Both the position numbers and the translations under genes were made by a program. DNA of 8,666 bases, from NCBI GenBank assembly GCA_946481465.1, contig CAMLOC010000107.1, forward strand, positions 1 through 8,666. Direction: 5' to 3'. The notes under the pieces are model-generated. The model saw only the letters and a program-made list of their open reading frames with translations. It searched no databases and was not told the origin of the DNA. The stretch is from an uncultured Shinella sp. Lineage in GTDB: Bacteria; Pseudomonadota; Alphaproteobacteria; Rhizobiales; Rhizobiaceae. Below, one piece after another: positions 1 through 6,650 of the stretch. How positions within the stretch are numbered: the first letter of the stretch is position 1; each line of letters opens with the position of its first letter.

Positions 1-641
1 TCGTCGCTGGCGGCCGCCATCTGCTGGCCGGTCTTGCCCTCGCTGCCGGCGTCCGTCGCCTGCGAGATCTCCACCTGCTGCGTCCAGAAATCAGGATCGA
101 ACGGGTCGCGATAGGCTTCGCCCCCATTGGCGCCGGTCGCAGGACCCGAGGTCGCCGCGCCGCCCTCGCCCTTGGCGCTGACATTCGCCTGCTGGCCGAC
201 TTCCTGGGCGATCTCCGACAGCACGGAATAGGGGTTCTCGAAGAAATTGGCCTCGGAATATTTCGCTTCCTCGCCGGCCGTCGTCTTCTCGTCCTTGCCG
301 CTCTCCGCGCCGTTGCCGCTCGCCTGCTGCTGGCCCTGTTCCTTGGACTTGTCCTGCGTCGCCTCGCCTTCGGCGCTGTTGGCCGGCTTCTTCACCGACT
401 TGTCGGCCGGCTTGTCGTCGGTCAGCTTGATCGGGTTGAAATAGGAGGCGACCGAGGCCTGGGTCTTCTCGTTGGCGGCATTGACAAGCCACATCACGAG
501 GAAGAAGGCCATCATGGCGGTCATGAAGTCGGCATAGGCGATCTTCCAGGCAGCCGAATGGTGGTCGCCCTCGTGATCGCCATGGCGCTTGACGATGATG
601 ATCTCGTTCTTGCCGTGGTGGTGATTTTCGCCTTCGCTCAT
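1..641 (-). CDS. motB: Flagellar motor stator protein MotB (C-terminus outside window)
   Basis: MotB is the peptidoglycan-anchored stator subunit that, with MotA, conducts ions and drives flagellar rotation from the inner membrane. The 213 residues visible start with a His-rich cytoplasmic segment (HHH at residues 7-9). The diagnostic stretch follows: [16 protein letters not shown] then LVMWLVN at residues 32-54. It contains the single transmembrane helix and the ion-carrying Asp38, equivalent to Asp32 of E. coli MotB. A plug-like segment (ASYFNPIKL, about 65-73) comes next. Then there is a long, charged, Gln/Gly/Ala-rich linker, as expected of rhizobial MotB. The OmpA-like peptidoglycan-binding domain would lie beyond the left edge. 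The start at 641 overlaps the stop of the upstream gene as ATGA, which indicates translational coupling. An AAGG sits about 7 nt upstream. The identification is firm; only the C-terminal part is unseen. Confidence 0.95.
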   Translation of the reverse strand, partial: MSEGENHHHGKNEIIIVKRHGDHEGDHHSAAWKIAYADFMTAMMAFFLVMWLVNAANEKTQASVASYFNPIKLTDDKPADKSVKKPANSAEGEATQDKSKEQGQQQASGNGAESGKDEKTTAGEEAKYSEANFFENPYSVLSEIAQEVGQQANVSAKGEGGAATSGPATGANGGEAYRDPFDPDFWTQQVEISQATDAGSEGKTGQQMAAASD

Positions 642-1291
642 CCAAGCACCTTGCGCACGGTGTCAGCCCAGGCCGCCATCCGCGTTACCAGGACGGTTTC
701 GCCGAACTCCACCGTCAAATCGACATCCTGCATCTCGACATGCCGGAAGACCGGCGCGGGTTCGTCGAAATGCGTTTCCAGTTGCCGGAAGAGGTTTGCC
801 GGCCCCTTCACGGTTATCGTCATGCCTTCGTCGCCCTGCAGGCCCTCGCTGATCATGCGGGCGAGATCGGCGACCGCGCCCTGCGTCAGCACGTCGTTCA
901 TCACCGGCGCCAGGACCTCGGCCGTGTCGGCGGCGACGCGCTCGGCCACCTCGCCCGTCAGCGTGGAGAAGCGCTCGGCAAGGGCGCTGGCATAATCCTT
1001 CTCGTAGCGCGCCTTCACGCTGTCGAGCTCGGCCTGGTGCGCCTCCTTCAGCGCCGCGATCTCGGCCTCGTGGCGTGCGCGAAGCTCCGTCTCGGCTTCC
1101 GCCCTGCCCTCGGCAAAGGCCTCGGCGCGCTCGGCGGCAATATCCACCGGCGGCTCGGCCGGCGGCATGGCAAAGGCCTGGGCCGCGACCTCACCGTCGC
1201 CATCACCGAAGGACGGCGGCTGGAAGGCGGGCGCCTTGGGACGCGGAGGGGCGCCGAAATCCTTGAGGTAACGGGCGAGCTGCACGCTCAT
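638..1291 (-). CDS. FliH/YscL-like flagellar export protein (ORF upstream of motB)
   Basis: This is a 217-aa protein with the architecture of FliH/YscL, the peripheral stalk that binds and restrains the flagellar export ATPase FliI. It has a Pro-rich N-terminus (about 12-50), then a charged Ala/Glu coiled coil (about 50-110, including [18 protein letters not shown]). A C-terminal globular region (about 115-217) carries the FliH-like pattern of a helical segment, a 'MTITVKGP' strand and a '[15 protein letters not shown]' segment. The start at 1291 was chosen for its good ribosome site GGGGAGGA at 1298-1305, six bases upstream; a longer reading to 1429 has non-protein-like composition. Its stop overlaps the motB start (ATGA). 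A short uncharacterised ORF at this place before motB is, as I recall, usual in rhizobial flagellar clusters. The FliH assignment rests on architecture and residue pattern rather than a firm family match. Confidence 0.7.
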   Translation of the reverse strand: MSVQLARYLKDFGAPPRPKAPAFQPPSFGDGDGEVAAQAFAMPPAEPPVDIAAERAEAFAEGRAEAETELRARHEAEIAALKEAHQAELDSVKARYEKDYASALAERFSTLTGEVAERVAADTAEVLAPVMNDVLTQGAVADLARMISEGLQGDEGMTITVKGPANLFRQLETHFDEPAPVFRHVEMQDVDLTVEFGETVLVTRMAAWADTVRKVLG

Positions 1292-1516
1292 CGCGCATCC
1301 TCCCCGCCTGCCGCGTGCCGGGCGAACGCAATGGCGGCCCGGCGGGAACCCCGCGGACCGCTGCAACGCTCGCTCTCGAAAACACTGGAACCTGACACCA
1401 CCGCTGACCTGTCTCCTCGGACACCGCACCTTCCGCGAGGCGAAAGGCGCACAATCTTCCTGATCGTGCCGACGAACCTAGGGGTTCAAACTTGTGCGAG
1501 GATGAAGATGAAAGGT
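1292..1516. other. Intergenic stretch before the FliH-like gene
   Basis: This is about 225 bases without a credible gene. It holds a small hairpin GAACC-N4-GGTTC (1474-1487) and a GCGGG-N3-CCCGC hairpin (1342-1354). I saw no CtrA box, no clear -35/-10 pair and no sigma-54 consensus. The FliH-like gene and motB therefore either use a promoter I cannot recognise here or depend on readthrough from the flagellin gene. Confidence 0.5.
1298..1305 (-). promoter_or_regulatory. Ribosome binding site of the FliH-like gene
   Basis: GGGGAGGA lies six bases before the ATG at 1291. It decides this start over the in-frame upstream start at 1429, which would add 46 residues of implausible composition. Confidence 0.75.
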
Positions 1517-1586
1517 GTTGGGCCGCGCCAGGGCAAATAGCGCGGCCCAACCGCCCGCCTCGGCCGATGACCAACGGCCGGGGCGG
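1517..1586 (-). terminator. Tandem stem-loops after flagellin, probable terminator
   Basis: Downstream of the flagellin stop the transcript can first form a stem of CCGCCC plus CGGCCG against CGGCCG plus GGGCGG (1551-1586). That stem has a four-base bulge and an eight-base loop. It is followed by a perfect 11-bp stem GTTGGGCCGCG / CGCGGCCCAAC (1517-1527 with 1541-1551, loop 13). The sequence beyond the second stem reads ACCTTTCATC, a weak U-tract. An abundant flagellin message would be expected to end or be protected at such structures. Partial readthrough into the FliH-like gene is possible because the U-tract is poor. Confidence 0.55.
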
Positions 1587-1603
1587 AAGAGAAATGCCTG
1601 CCT

Positions 1604-2788
1604 TTACTGGCGGAAGAGCTGGAGAATGTTCTCGGCGCTCGAATTGGCGATCGACAGGGACTGAATGCCGAGCTGCTGCTGGGTCTGCAGCGCCTTCAGG
1701 CGGGTCGATTCCTCGTTCATGTCCGCATCCACGAGACGGCCGATGCCCTTGTCGATCACGTCGTTGAGGCTGGCGACGAAGCTCTCCTGCATCTCGATGC
1801 GGGTGGAGATCGCGCCGAGGTCGGCCGCCGCGCTGGTCATCGCCTCCAGGGCCGCGTCCACCATCTTCAGCAAGCCGTCGAGCTGGGCGGTCGTGGTCGA
1901 ATTGCCGATGACGAGAGTGTCGACGGTCGATGTCGTCGCCGTGGCGACATTGGTCGTATCGACGGCCCAAAGGCCGCCGAGCGCGTCTTCGAAGGCAACC
2001 TCCTGGCTGGGAACGGTCGTCTGGTCCACCGCGATCACCCAGGTGTCCGTGGCGACCTTCACATAATGGTTCGTGCCGTCGGTGGCGTGGCTGCCGTCGA
2101 AGGTGGAGGCGCCGGCACCCGCCGCGATGACCTCGTCCGTCGTGAAGGCCGCGACGGTATATTCGCTGATGACGCCGCCGTCATTGATATTGAGCGCGAC
2201 GGCCGCCCCTTCGATCACCGTCGTCTTGTCGAGAATGCCGAGATTGCCGCCCTCGTCGAAGAGAACGGTCGTGTCGTCGAGCATGTAGTCGACCGTCTTG
2301 ACGGATACGGTGCCGGAGGCGTTGCGGACGAACGAGGCGACGACGCTCTTCTTCACGGAGCCGCCGGCGGCCGTCAGGTCGGTCTGCAGCCAGTTCTCGC
2401 CGGAGAAGGAGGCGCCTTCCGCGATGCTGACGAGTTGCTCCTGGAGCTGGGCGATCTCTTCCTGGATCTTCGACTTGTCGACGCCCTCTTCGGTCGCGGC
2501 GACGAGCTTCGCGCGAATTTCCGTCACGACCTCGATGGCCGATTCCAGACCGGCATAGGCCGTGTCGACCTTGGCGGCGCCGAGGCCGAGCGCGTCCTGG
2601 ACGGTGGCGAGAGCGCGGTTGTCCGACCGCATGGTGGTCGCGATCGACCAGTAGGCGGCGTTGTCGGCGGCGGTTTCGACGCGCATGCCGGACGAAACGC
2701 GGCCCTGGGTGGTTTCGAGGCCGTTGTCGATGGAACGGAGGGTCTGCAGCGCCGCCATGGCGGCGGAGTTGGTCAATATGCTGGTCAT
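1604..2788 (-). CDS. fla: Flagellin, rhizobial type
   Basis: This is the flagellar filament subunit, 394 aa. The N-terminal D0/D1 region (1-140) begins MTSILTN and contains DNAAYWSIATTMRSDN and a VQDALGLGAAKVDTAYAGLE stretch; it is strongly like the FlaA/FlaD flagellins of Sinorhizobium, Rhizobium and Agrobacterium. The conserved C-terminal D1/D0 region (about 300-394) has VDADMNEESTRLKALQTQQ and ends in ILQLFRQ. The central surface part (about 140-300) is rich in Thr, Ser and Asn, for instance TATTSTVDT and GNSTTTAQ, and offers many possible O-glycosylation sites. There is no signal peptide, as expected for flagellar type III export. The start at 2788 gives the canonical N-terminus; its Shine-Dalgarno is weak (an AGGG about 12 bases upstream). 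Two CtrA boxes lie 120-165 bases upstream, and a GT41-type glycosyltransferase gene precedes it on the same strand. Rhizobia often carry several flagellins, so the exact paralogue letter is uncertain. Confidence 0.96.
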   Translation of the reverse strand: MTSILTNSAAMAALQTLRSIDNGLETTQGRVSSGMRVETAADNAAYWSIATTMRSDNRALATVQDALGLGAAKVDTAYAGLESAIEVVTEIRAKLVAATEEGVDKSKIQEEIAQLQEQLVSIAEGASFSGENWLQTDLTAAGGSVKKSVVASFVRNASGTVSVKTVDYMLDDTTVLFDEGGNLGILDKTTVIEGAAVALNINDGGVISEYTVAAFTTDEVIAAGAGASTFDGSHATDGTNHYVKVATDTWVIAVDQTTVPSQEVAFEDALGGLWAVDTTNVATATTSTVDTLVIGNSTTTAQLDGLLKMVDAALEAMTSAAADLGAISTRIEMQESFVASLNDVIDKGIGRLVDADMNEESTRLKALQTQQQLGIQSLSIANSSAENILQLFRQ

Positions 2789-2909
2789 TGGCACTGGCCC
2801 TGGAAAGGAATTGTCGGGGACATGCCGGAGTGAGGCGGGGACCGGTAACGACGAAGGGGCTTCATGCATCCGGCGCCGCTCGTTTGCCCTGGGCGCCAGT
2901 CCGTCGTTC

Positions 2910-2924
2910 TTAATAAAGGGTTAA
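2910..2924. promoter_or_regulatory. CtrA box 2 upstream of flagellin
   Basis: TTAA-TAAAGGG-TTAA is a second perfect TTAA-N7-TTAA site, 25 bp centre to centre from the first and closer to the gene. It overlaps the putative -10 element TATTAA (2910-2915, minus strand). Occupancy could therefore repress or autotune this promoter, or it may serve a start site further downstream. Confidence 0.65.
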
Positions 2925-2938
2925 CGGCAAATGGTTAA
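2910..2938 (-). promoter_or_regulatory. Putative flagellin promoter -35/-10
   Basis: On the minus strand TTAACC (2933-2938), 17 bp, TATTAA (2910-2915) fits a CtrA-assisted sigma-70 type promoter with a degenerate -35. It predicts a leader of about 115 bases before the flagellin ATG. No sigma-54 -24/-12 pair was found. The -10 matches four of six consensus bases, so the call is tentative. Confidence 0.4.
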
Positions 2939-2949
2939 CAAATGGTTAA
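2935..2949. promoter_or_regulatory. CtrA box 1 upstream of flagellin
   Basis: TTAA-CAAATGG-TTAA is a perfect match to the CtrA full site TTAA-N7-TTAA. On the minus strand both half-sites read TTAACCA, as in the Caulobacter-type consensus. The half-site at 2933-2938 (TTAACC) can double as a -35 element, 17 bp before TATTAA (2910-2915). CtrA control of motility genes is established in alphaproteobacteria; binding here is inferred. Confidence 0.75.
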
Positions 2950-2974
2950 CATCACCAACGCCTCATAAACCAAA

Positions 2975-2998
2975 ATGAAGAAAGCGTAAATTCTTCAT
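2975..2998. promoter_or_regulatory. Inverted repeat ATGAAGAA-N8-TTCTTCAT, possible operator
   Basis: A perfect 8-bp dyad with an 8-bp spacer sits about 25 bp upstream of CtrA box 1, between the glycosyltransferase stop and the flagellin promoter. Its size and place suit a dimeric regulator site. It could also be a weak stem-loop at the end of the glycosyltransferase transcript. Confidence 0.35.
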
Positions 2999-3033
2999 GG
3001 CCAGATCTGGCCCTCGACCGGCCCTCAGGCCGG
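2999..3033 (-). terminator. Palindromes at the end of the glycosyltransferase gene, possible terminator
   Basis: CCGGCC-CTCA-GGCCGG (3018-3033) places the stop codon in a tetraloop. A perfect 14-bp palindrome GGCCAGATCTGGCC (2999-3012) follows 12 bases after the stop. Neither has a clear U-tract on the minus strand, so termination is only plausible. The BglII-like core could instead be a protein site. Confidence 0.35.
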
Positions 3034-5061
3034 CCACAGGCGCGTATCGGCAGGGAGCGGCGAGAAGTCGTTCCATCGTGCGAGCCTTTCGGCGTAGCGC
3101 CGGCGATAGGCATCCTCGCTCTCGAATTCAGCGATTTCCTGAACGAGTTCCGCACCGATCTCGTAATAGACGTCGAGATTGACCAGATCGGGCACCGGCG
3201 TTTCGCCGCGCTCGGCCTCGCCCTGCATGTGCCAGAACAATTCCTCGAGCCGGCGGGCAAGGCCGTGCATGTCGCGCAGCACACAGGTCTCGCGGTTCTG
3301 TGCGAGCTTTTCACGCAGCGCCGCAAGTGCCTTGCGGTCGCCGGCCAGCGCGATCGCACGCTGGACATATTCCTCGGGCGTGGCGCAGATCAGTTCGCCG
3401 ATGCCCGCGGCCGAGACGATGCTGGCGCAGAAGCGAGCCGGGAAACTCTTGCCGGGAACCGTCAGCACCGGCAGGCCCATGGTGATCGCATCGGCGCCCG
3501 TCGAATGCGCACCATAGGGGAACGTGTCGAGGAACAGGTCGGCAAGCGCGATGCGGGCGAGATGCCGCGGATTGGGGATTTTCGGCGCGAAGATGATGCG
3601 CTCGGGCGCGACGCCCGCCTGCTGCGCCGTCTGGCGCAGGTTCCGGCTGGCGGCGTCGTTTTCACCGAGCAGCCAGAGGACGCTGCCGGGCGTGGCCGCG
3701 AGGATGGCAAGCCAGCGCGCAAAGCATGCCTCGGTGATCTTCTGCATGCCGTTGAAGCAGGCATAGACGAAGGCGTCCTCCGGCAGGCCGGCCTCCGCCC
3801 GGGTCGGCCGCGGAGCGATCTCGCGCTTGCGGTCGACAGGCTGGCCGCAGGCGATGCGCAGGACCTTTTCCGTGTAATAGATCTCGTTTTCAGGCGGGAT
3901 GATGTAGTCGTCGGTGATCAGGTATTGATGGTAGGGGCTCGCCATGGAACCCGGATAGCCGCAGAAATTGACGATGACCGGAGCCGGCCGATAGGCGAAG
4001 ATCGCCGTGCGCGCATGCTTGGTATAGCCGTTGACGTCGACAAGGACATCGATCTCGTCGCTGGCGATCAACTTGGCCGCATCGACGTCGCTGATCGCCG
4101 CGATATCGCGCCAGCAATCCACGGCGGCCTTGATGCGCGCCTGCGTCGCGTCGCTGGCGGCGGGGTCGCCGCAATAATAGGCGAAGATCTCGACGTTCTT
4201 CTTGTCGTGCAGTTCCAGGACCTCGCTGAGGGCGAAGCCCACCGCGTGCTGGCGAAGGTCCGACGAAACATAGCCGACGCGCAGGCGCTGGCCGCTGCCC
4301 GACTTGCGGCGGGCGGGCTTGCGCGGAACGCTCGACGTATCCGGCCGGCCGACCAGCGATTTGTTGTAACGATGGGCCCGGGCAAGCTGGAAGACCGGAT
4401 CGTCGGCATAGCAACCGAGCGTCAGCGGCGACTGCGCGTCGACCAGCTGGCGGGCGGTGACATGGGTGGACGGCGTCATGATCGGCCACTTGCACTGGTG
4501 CTGGCGGATCGACAACCAGTGCTGGGCCGCCTCGGGCTTCATGGGTTGCAGCTCGATCGCCTGCCACAGGACGGCTTCCGCCTCCTCCAGCCGACCGGCA
4601 TTTTCCAGCACGCGCCCGGTATGCTGGAGGCTCATCAGGCGGTGCCCGAGCTTTTCGGGCGTGATTTCCTTTGTCGTTTCCGCAAAGGCCAGCCATTGCC
4701 GTACGGCCTGGTCGATCTGGCCGCTATCCTCGAAGGCGCGGCCGAGATTGATATAGGCGGGACCGAAGGTCGGGTCCAGCTTCAGGCAGGTCTGCAACGC
4801 ATGGATCGCCCCGACGACATCACCGGCCTGGCGCAGCGCGACGGCATAGTTGAAGCAGGCCATGTGCCGGAAAGGACTGTCCTCGTTGAAGGCGATCCAG
4901 ATCTTGTAGAGATCGATCGCCTGGGCGAGCAGGCCCGCGCCCGTCAGCGCCTCGGCCGACTGCATGAGGTCGGGCAACGACATAGTCTGGCTGCGTGCCC
5001 GCTGGAACGCGGCGACCAGGGGCGAGGCAGGATCGGGAACCAACGAGGTCTTTACGTTCAT
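3025..5061 (-). CDS. TPR-containing SPINDLY/GT41-type O-linked N-acetylglucosamine transferase-like protein
   Basis: This is a 678-aa cytoplasmic protein that probably transfers a sugar from a nucleotide donor to Ser/Thr of a partner. About three TPR units (66-99, 100-133, 138-176) form a protein-binding N-terminus. They are followed by a QHQCKWP motif (187-193) typical of bacterial SPINDLY-like proteins. The GT-B catalytic part (about 259-612) starts LRVGYVSSDLRQH and keeps residues matching human OGT: His272 (OGT His498), NGYTKHAR (344-351), Lys441 in FNGMQK (OGT Lys842), and AHSTGAD (518-524, OGT His920/Asp925 region). A 60-residue acidic tail ends PADTRLWPA. The start at 5061 is set by GGAGGA (5066-5071); a start at 5088 lacks such a site. 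The gene lies directly upstream of flagellin on the same strand. FlmG, a TPR plus glycosyltransferase protein, modifies flagellins in Caulobacter, so flagellin is the likely substrate. Family assignment is firm; sugar and substrate are inferred. Confidence 0.88.
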   Translation of the reverse strand: MNVKTSLVPDPASPLVAAFQRARSQTMSLPDLMQSAEALTGAGLLAQAIDLYKIWIAFNEDSPFRHMACFNYAVALRQAGDVVGAIHALQTCLKLDPTFGPAYINLGRAFEDSGQIDQAVRQWLAFAETTKEITPEKLGHRLMSLQHTGRVLENAGRLEEAEAVLWQAIELQPMKPEAAQHWLSIRQHQCKWPIMTPSTHVTARQLVDAQSPLTLGCYADDPVFQLARAHRYNKSLVGRPDTSSVPRKPARRKSGSGQRLRVGYVSSDLRQHAVGFALSEVLELHDKKNVEIFAYYCGDPAASDATQARIKAAVDCWRDIAAISDVDAAKLIASDEIDVLVDVNGYTKHARTAIFAYRPAPVIVNFCGYPGSMASPYHQYLITDDYIIPPENEIYYTEKVLRIACGQPVDRKREIAPRPTRAEAGLPEDAFVYACFNGMQKITEACFARWLAILAATPGSVLWLLGENDAASRNLRQTAQQAGVAPERIIFAPKIPNPRHLARIALADLFLDTFPYGAHSTGADAITMGLPVLTVPGKSFPARFCASIVSAAGIGELICATPEEYVQRAIALAGDRKALAALREKLAQNRETCVLRDMHGLARRLEELFWHMQGEAERGETPVPDLVNLDVYYEIGAELVQEIAEFESEDAYRRRYAERLARWNDFSPLPADTRLWPA

Positions 5062-5065
5062 GACA

Positions 5066-5071
5066 TCCTCC
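5066..5071 (-). promoter_or_regulatory. Ribosome binding site of the glycosyltransferase
   Basis: GGAGGA ends four bases before the ATG at 5061 and decides this start over the in-frame ATG at 5088. Confidence 0.75.
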
Positions 5072-5100
5072 GGCGAGCGGCCAGGCAAGCGCCATTGCAG

Positions 5101-5121
5101 GCGCAGTAAAACACCCTGCGC
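5101..5121. promoter_or_regulatory. Inverted repeat GCGCAG-N9-CTGCGC upstream of the glycosyltransferase
   Basis: A 6-bp dyad lies 40 bases before the glycosyltransferase start, in the only space available for its promoter (5062-5170). It could be a regulator site or a leader hairpin. No convincing -35/-10 or CtrA box is visible beside it. Confidence 0.25.
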
Positions 5122-5170
5122 TTATTGCCCGTCTGGCTTGTGCGGGGCTGGCTGGCGGAGGACCGGAAAC

Positions 5171-5204
5171 GAAAACGGGCGGCGCAAGAGCGCCGCCCGT
5201 TTTC
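5171..5204 (-). terminator. Strong intrinsic terminator after the octad-repeat gene
   Basis: A perfect 15-bp stem GAAAACGGGCGGCGC / GCGCCGCCCGTTTTC with loop AAGA lies 55 bases after the stop of the octad-repeat gene. On the minus strand the GC-rich stem ends in TTTT. It should separate that gene from the glycosyltransferase, which then needs its own promoter or some readthrough. Confidence 0.85.
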
Positions 5205-5258
5205 CATATTGAGGTAAAGGACCGGGCGCGGTTGGCACCGCGCCCACCGCCTCGGCTA

Positions 5259-6650
5259 TCACTGTGCGAGAGTGGTTTCCGTGTAGGCAGCGATGATCCA
5301 GTTGGTCTGGTCCTGCGAGAACAGCGATTCACGCGATCCCGTCAGTTCGTCGAGCTGGGCATCGGTCATGTTCATCAGGTCATCTTCCTGCAGGCCCTTG
5401 ATGGCCGTGTCGGAGATGGCTGCAAACTCGGTCGCGGAGAAGAGGGCCAGGTCGCCGTCTTCGAGAGCCGCGATCTGGGCCGACGACATCGCGCCAACCT
5501 GCGTTACACCGAGCGCGGCGACCTGGTCGGTCGTCAGGGCGGTGATCTTGTCGGTCGACAGAACCTTGACGAGGTCGGCGCTCAGGCCGCTGAAGACGGT
5601 CGGGTCGAGCTTGGCCATCTGGGCGGCGTCCAGAGCGGCAAAGGCCTTCGAGTTGAGGGCGTTGACCTGGGTTGCATCGAGCGCGGCCACGTTGTCGGTG
5701 GACAGGCCAGCAACGCCGGTCGAGCTGATGGCGCCGAGCTGCGCGGTCGTCCAGGCATCGAGGGTGGTATCATCGATAGCGCCGATCTGGGTCGCGTTGA
5801 GGGCGGCGATCTGCGTCGAGGTCAGGTAACCCTGCTGCGTTGCGTCGAGCGCGGCCATGTTCAGGGCGGCGATCTGCTTGGAGGCCAGTGCGGCAACCTG
5901 AGCGTCGGTCCAGCCACCGACTTCATCGGCGGTCAGGGCAGTGACCTGCGCCGTGTTGAGCGCCTTGATCTGGTCCGTCGTCAGTGCCTTGCCGCCGTCG
6001 GCGTCGAGCAGCGCGATGTCGGCGCCATCCAGGCCGGCGAGGGCCTTGGTGGAAAGGGAGCCGATCTTCGACGACGTACCGGCGAAGAGTGCGGTGATGT
6101 CAGCGGCTTCGAGGCCGGCCACGCCATCGGAGGTCATGCCTTCGAGCTGGGTGGCGGTGAGGGCGGCAGCAGCCGTGGCATCGAGGGCCGTGACCTGAGA
6201 GCCGCTCAGCTTGCCGACCTGTGCGGCATCCAGGTTGACGATGGAGGTTGCGCTGAGCTGCGTTGCGTTCAGCGCGGCGAGCTGCTTGGACGTCAGGGCC
6301 TTCATCTGAGATGCGTCCAGCGCATCGAGGTCGGCGGTCACGAGCTGGCTGACCAGATCGGTCGACAGGCCCGAAACCTGCGCGTCGGAGAGGGAGGCGG
6401 TTGCAGAGGTGTTGATCTGCTGGAACTGACCAAGCGTCAGGCCGGCAAGCGCGCCGGTGGAAAGGCTGCTCAGCTTCAGCGATTCGATTTCGTCGTTGGC
6501 GATGACTGCAAGCTGGCTGGAAGAGAGTGCGGCAACGGCTTCGGACTTCAGCGCGCCCACGGCTGCGGTGTCGAGTGCCGCGACGTTCGTGGTGGTGAGG
6601 CCCTTGACCTGGGTTGCGGACAGGCCGGAAACAAACGAAGTGAGAGACAT
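5259..6650 (-). CDS. Octapeptide-repeat protein A, family unrecognised
   Basis: This is a 463-aa protein made almost entirely of about 50 tandem octads of the form L-[ST]-[ST]-x-Q-[VI]-x-A, for example LTTDQIKA, LNTAQVTA and LDATQVNA. Three pentads (LKLSS, TSIVN, LNMAA) and one 11-residue stretch interrupt the array. The octads cover residues 10-435. A short head (MSLTSFVSG) and a 28-residue tail ending QTNWIIAAYTETTLAQ flank them. There is no Cys, no signal peptide, no membrane helix and no RTX nonapeptide; the protein is acidic and Ser/Thr rich. Hydrophobic positions 1 and 6 with a Ser/Thr cap suggest very short stacked helices or another solenoid. The start at 6650 follows GGGG about eight bases upstream, and the reading further upstream is not protein-like. 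A CtrA-type promoter lies about 360 bases upstream and a strong terminator follows. It is a relative of the protein at the right edge. Function unknown; a secreted surface or flagellum-associated structural protein is my inference. Confidence 0.85.
   Translation of the reverse strand: MSLTSFVSGLSATQVKGLTTTNVAALDTAAVGALKSEAVAALSSSQLAVIANDEIESLKLSSLSTGALAGLTLGQFQQINTSATASLSDAQVSGLSTDLVSQLVTADLDALDASQMKALTSKQLAALNATQLSATSIVNLDAAQVGKLSGSQVTALDATAAAALTATQLEGMTSDGVAGLEAADITALFAGTSSKIGSLSTKALAGLDGADIALLDADGGKALTTDQIKALNTAQVTALTADEVGGWTDAQVAALASKQIAALNMAALDATQQGYLTSTQIAALNATQIGAIDDTTLDAWTTAQLGAISSTGVAGLSTDNVAALDATQVNALNSKAFAALDAAQMAKLDPTVFSGLSADLVKVLSTDKITALTTDQVAALGVTQVGAMSSAQIAALEDGDLALFSATEFAAISDTAIKGLQEDDLMNMTDAQLDELTGSRESLFSQDQTNWIIAAYTETTLAQ
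5346..6623 (-). repeat. In-frame 24-bp (octapeptide) repeat array of protein A
   Basis: About 50 degenerate 24-bp coding units encode L-x-x-x-Q-[VI]-x-A. The best conserved run is about residues 208-420. The units differ enough at DNA level that the array looks old and is maintained by selection on the protein pattern. A region LEAADITA followed by an 11-mer ending KIGS resembles the LEAEDIET...IGTR motif of protein B. Confidence 0.85.

Noticed and set aside
1292..1516. Sigma-54 or CtrA promoter before the FliH-like gene
   Set aside because: GGCACG and TTGTGC pieces occur but not with -24/-12 spacing, and there is no TTAA pair.
740..1540. 266-aa plus-strand ORF opposite the FliH-like gene
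   Set aside because: It crosses the intergenic region and flagellin terminator and has biased Arg/Gly/Leu composition; the minus-strand pair with ATGA overlap is more convincing.
2066..2833. 255-aa plus-strand ORF opposite flagellin
   Set aside because: The opposite strand is an unmistakable flagellin; this is a high-GC shadow frame.
3229..5109. 626-aa plus-strand ORF opposite the glycosyltransferase
   Set aside because: It is an antisense mirror frame. The minus-strand frame encodes a clear TPR-GT41 protein, while the plus frame is Arg/Gly/Asp-rich with no recognisable domain.
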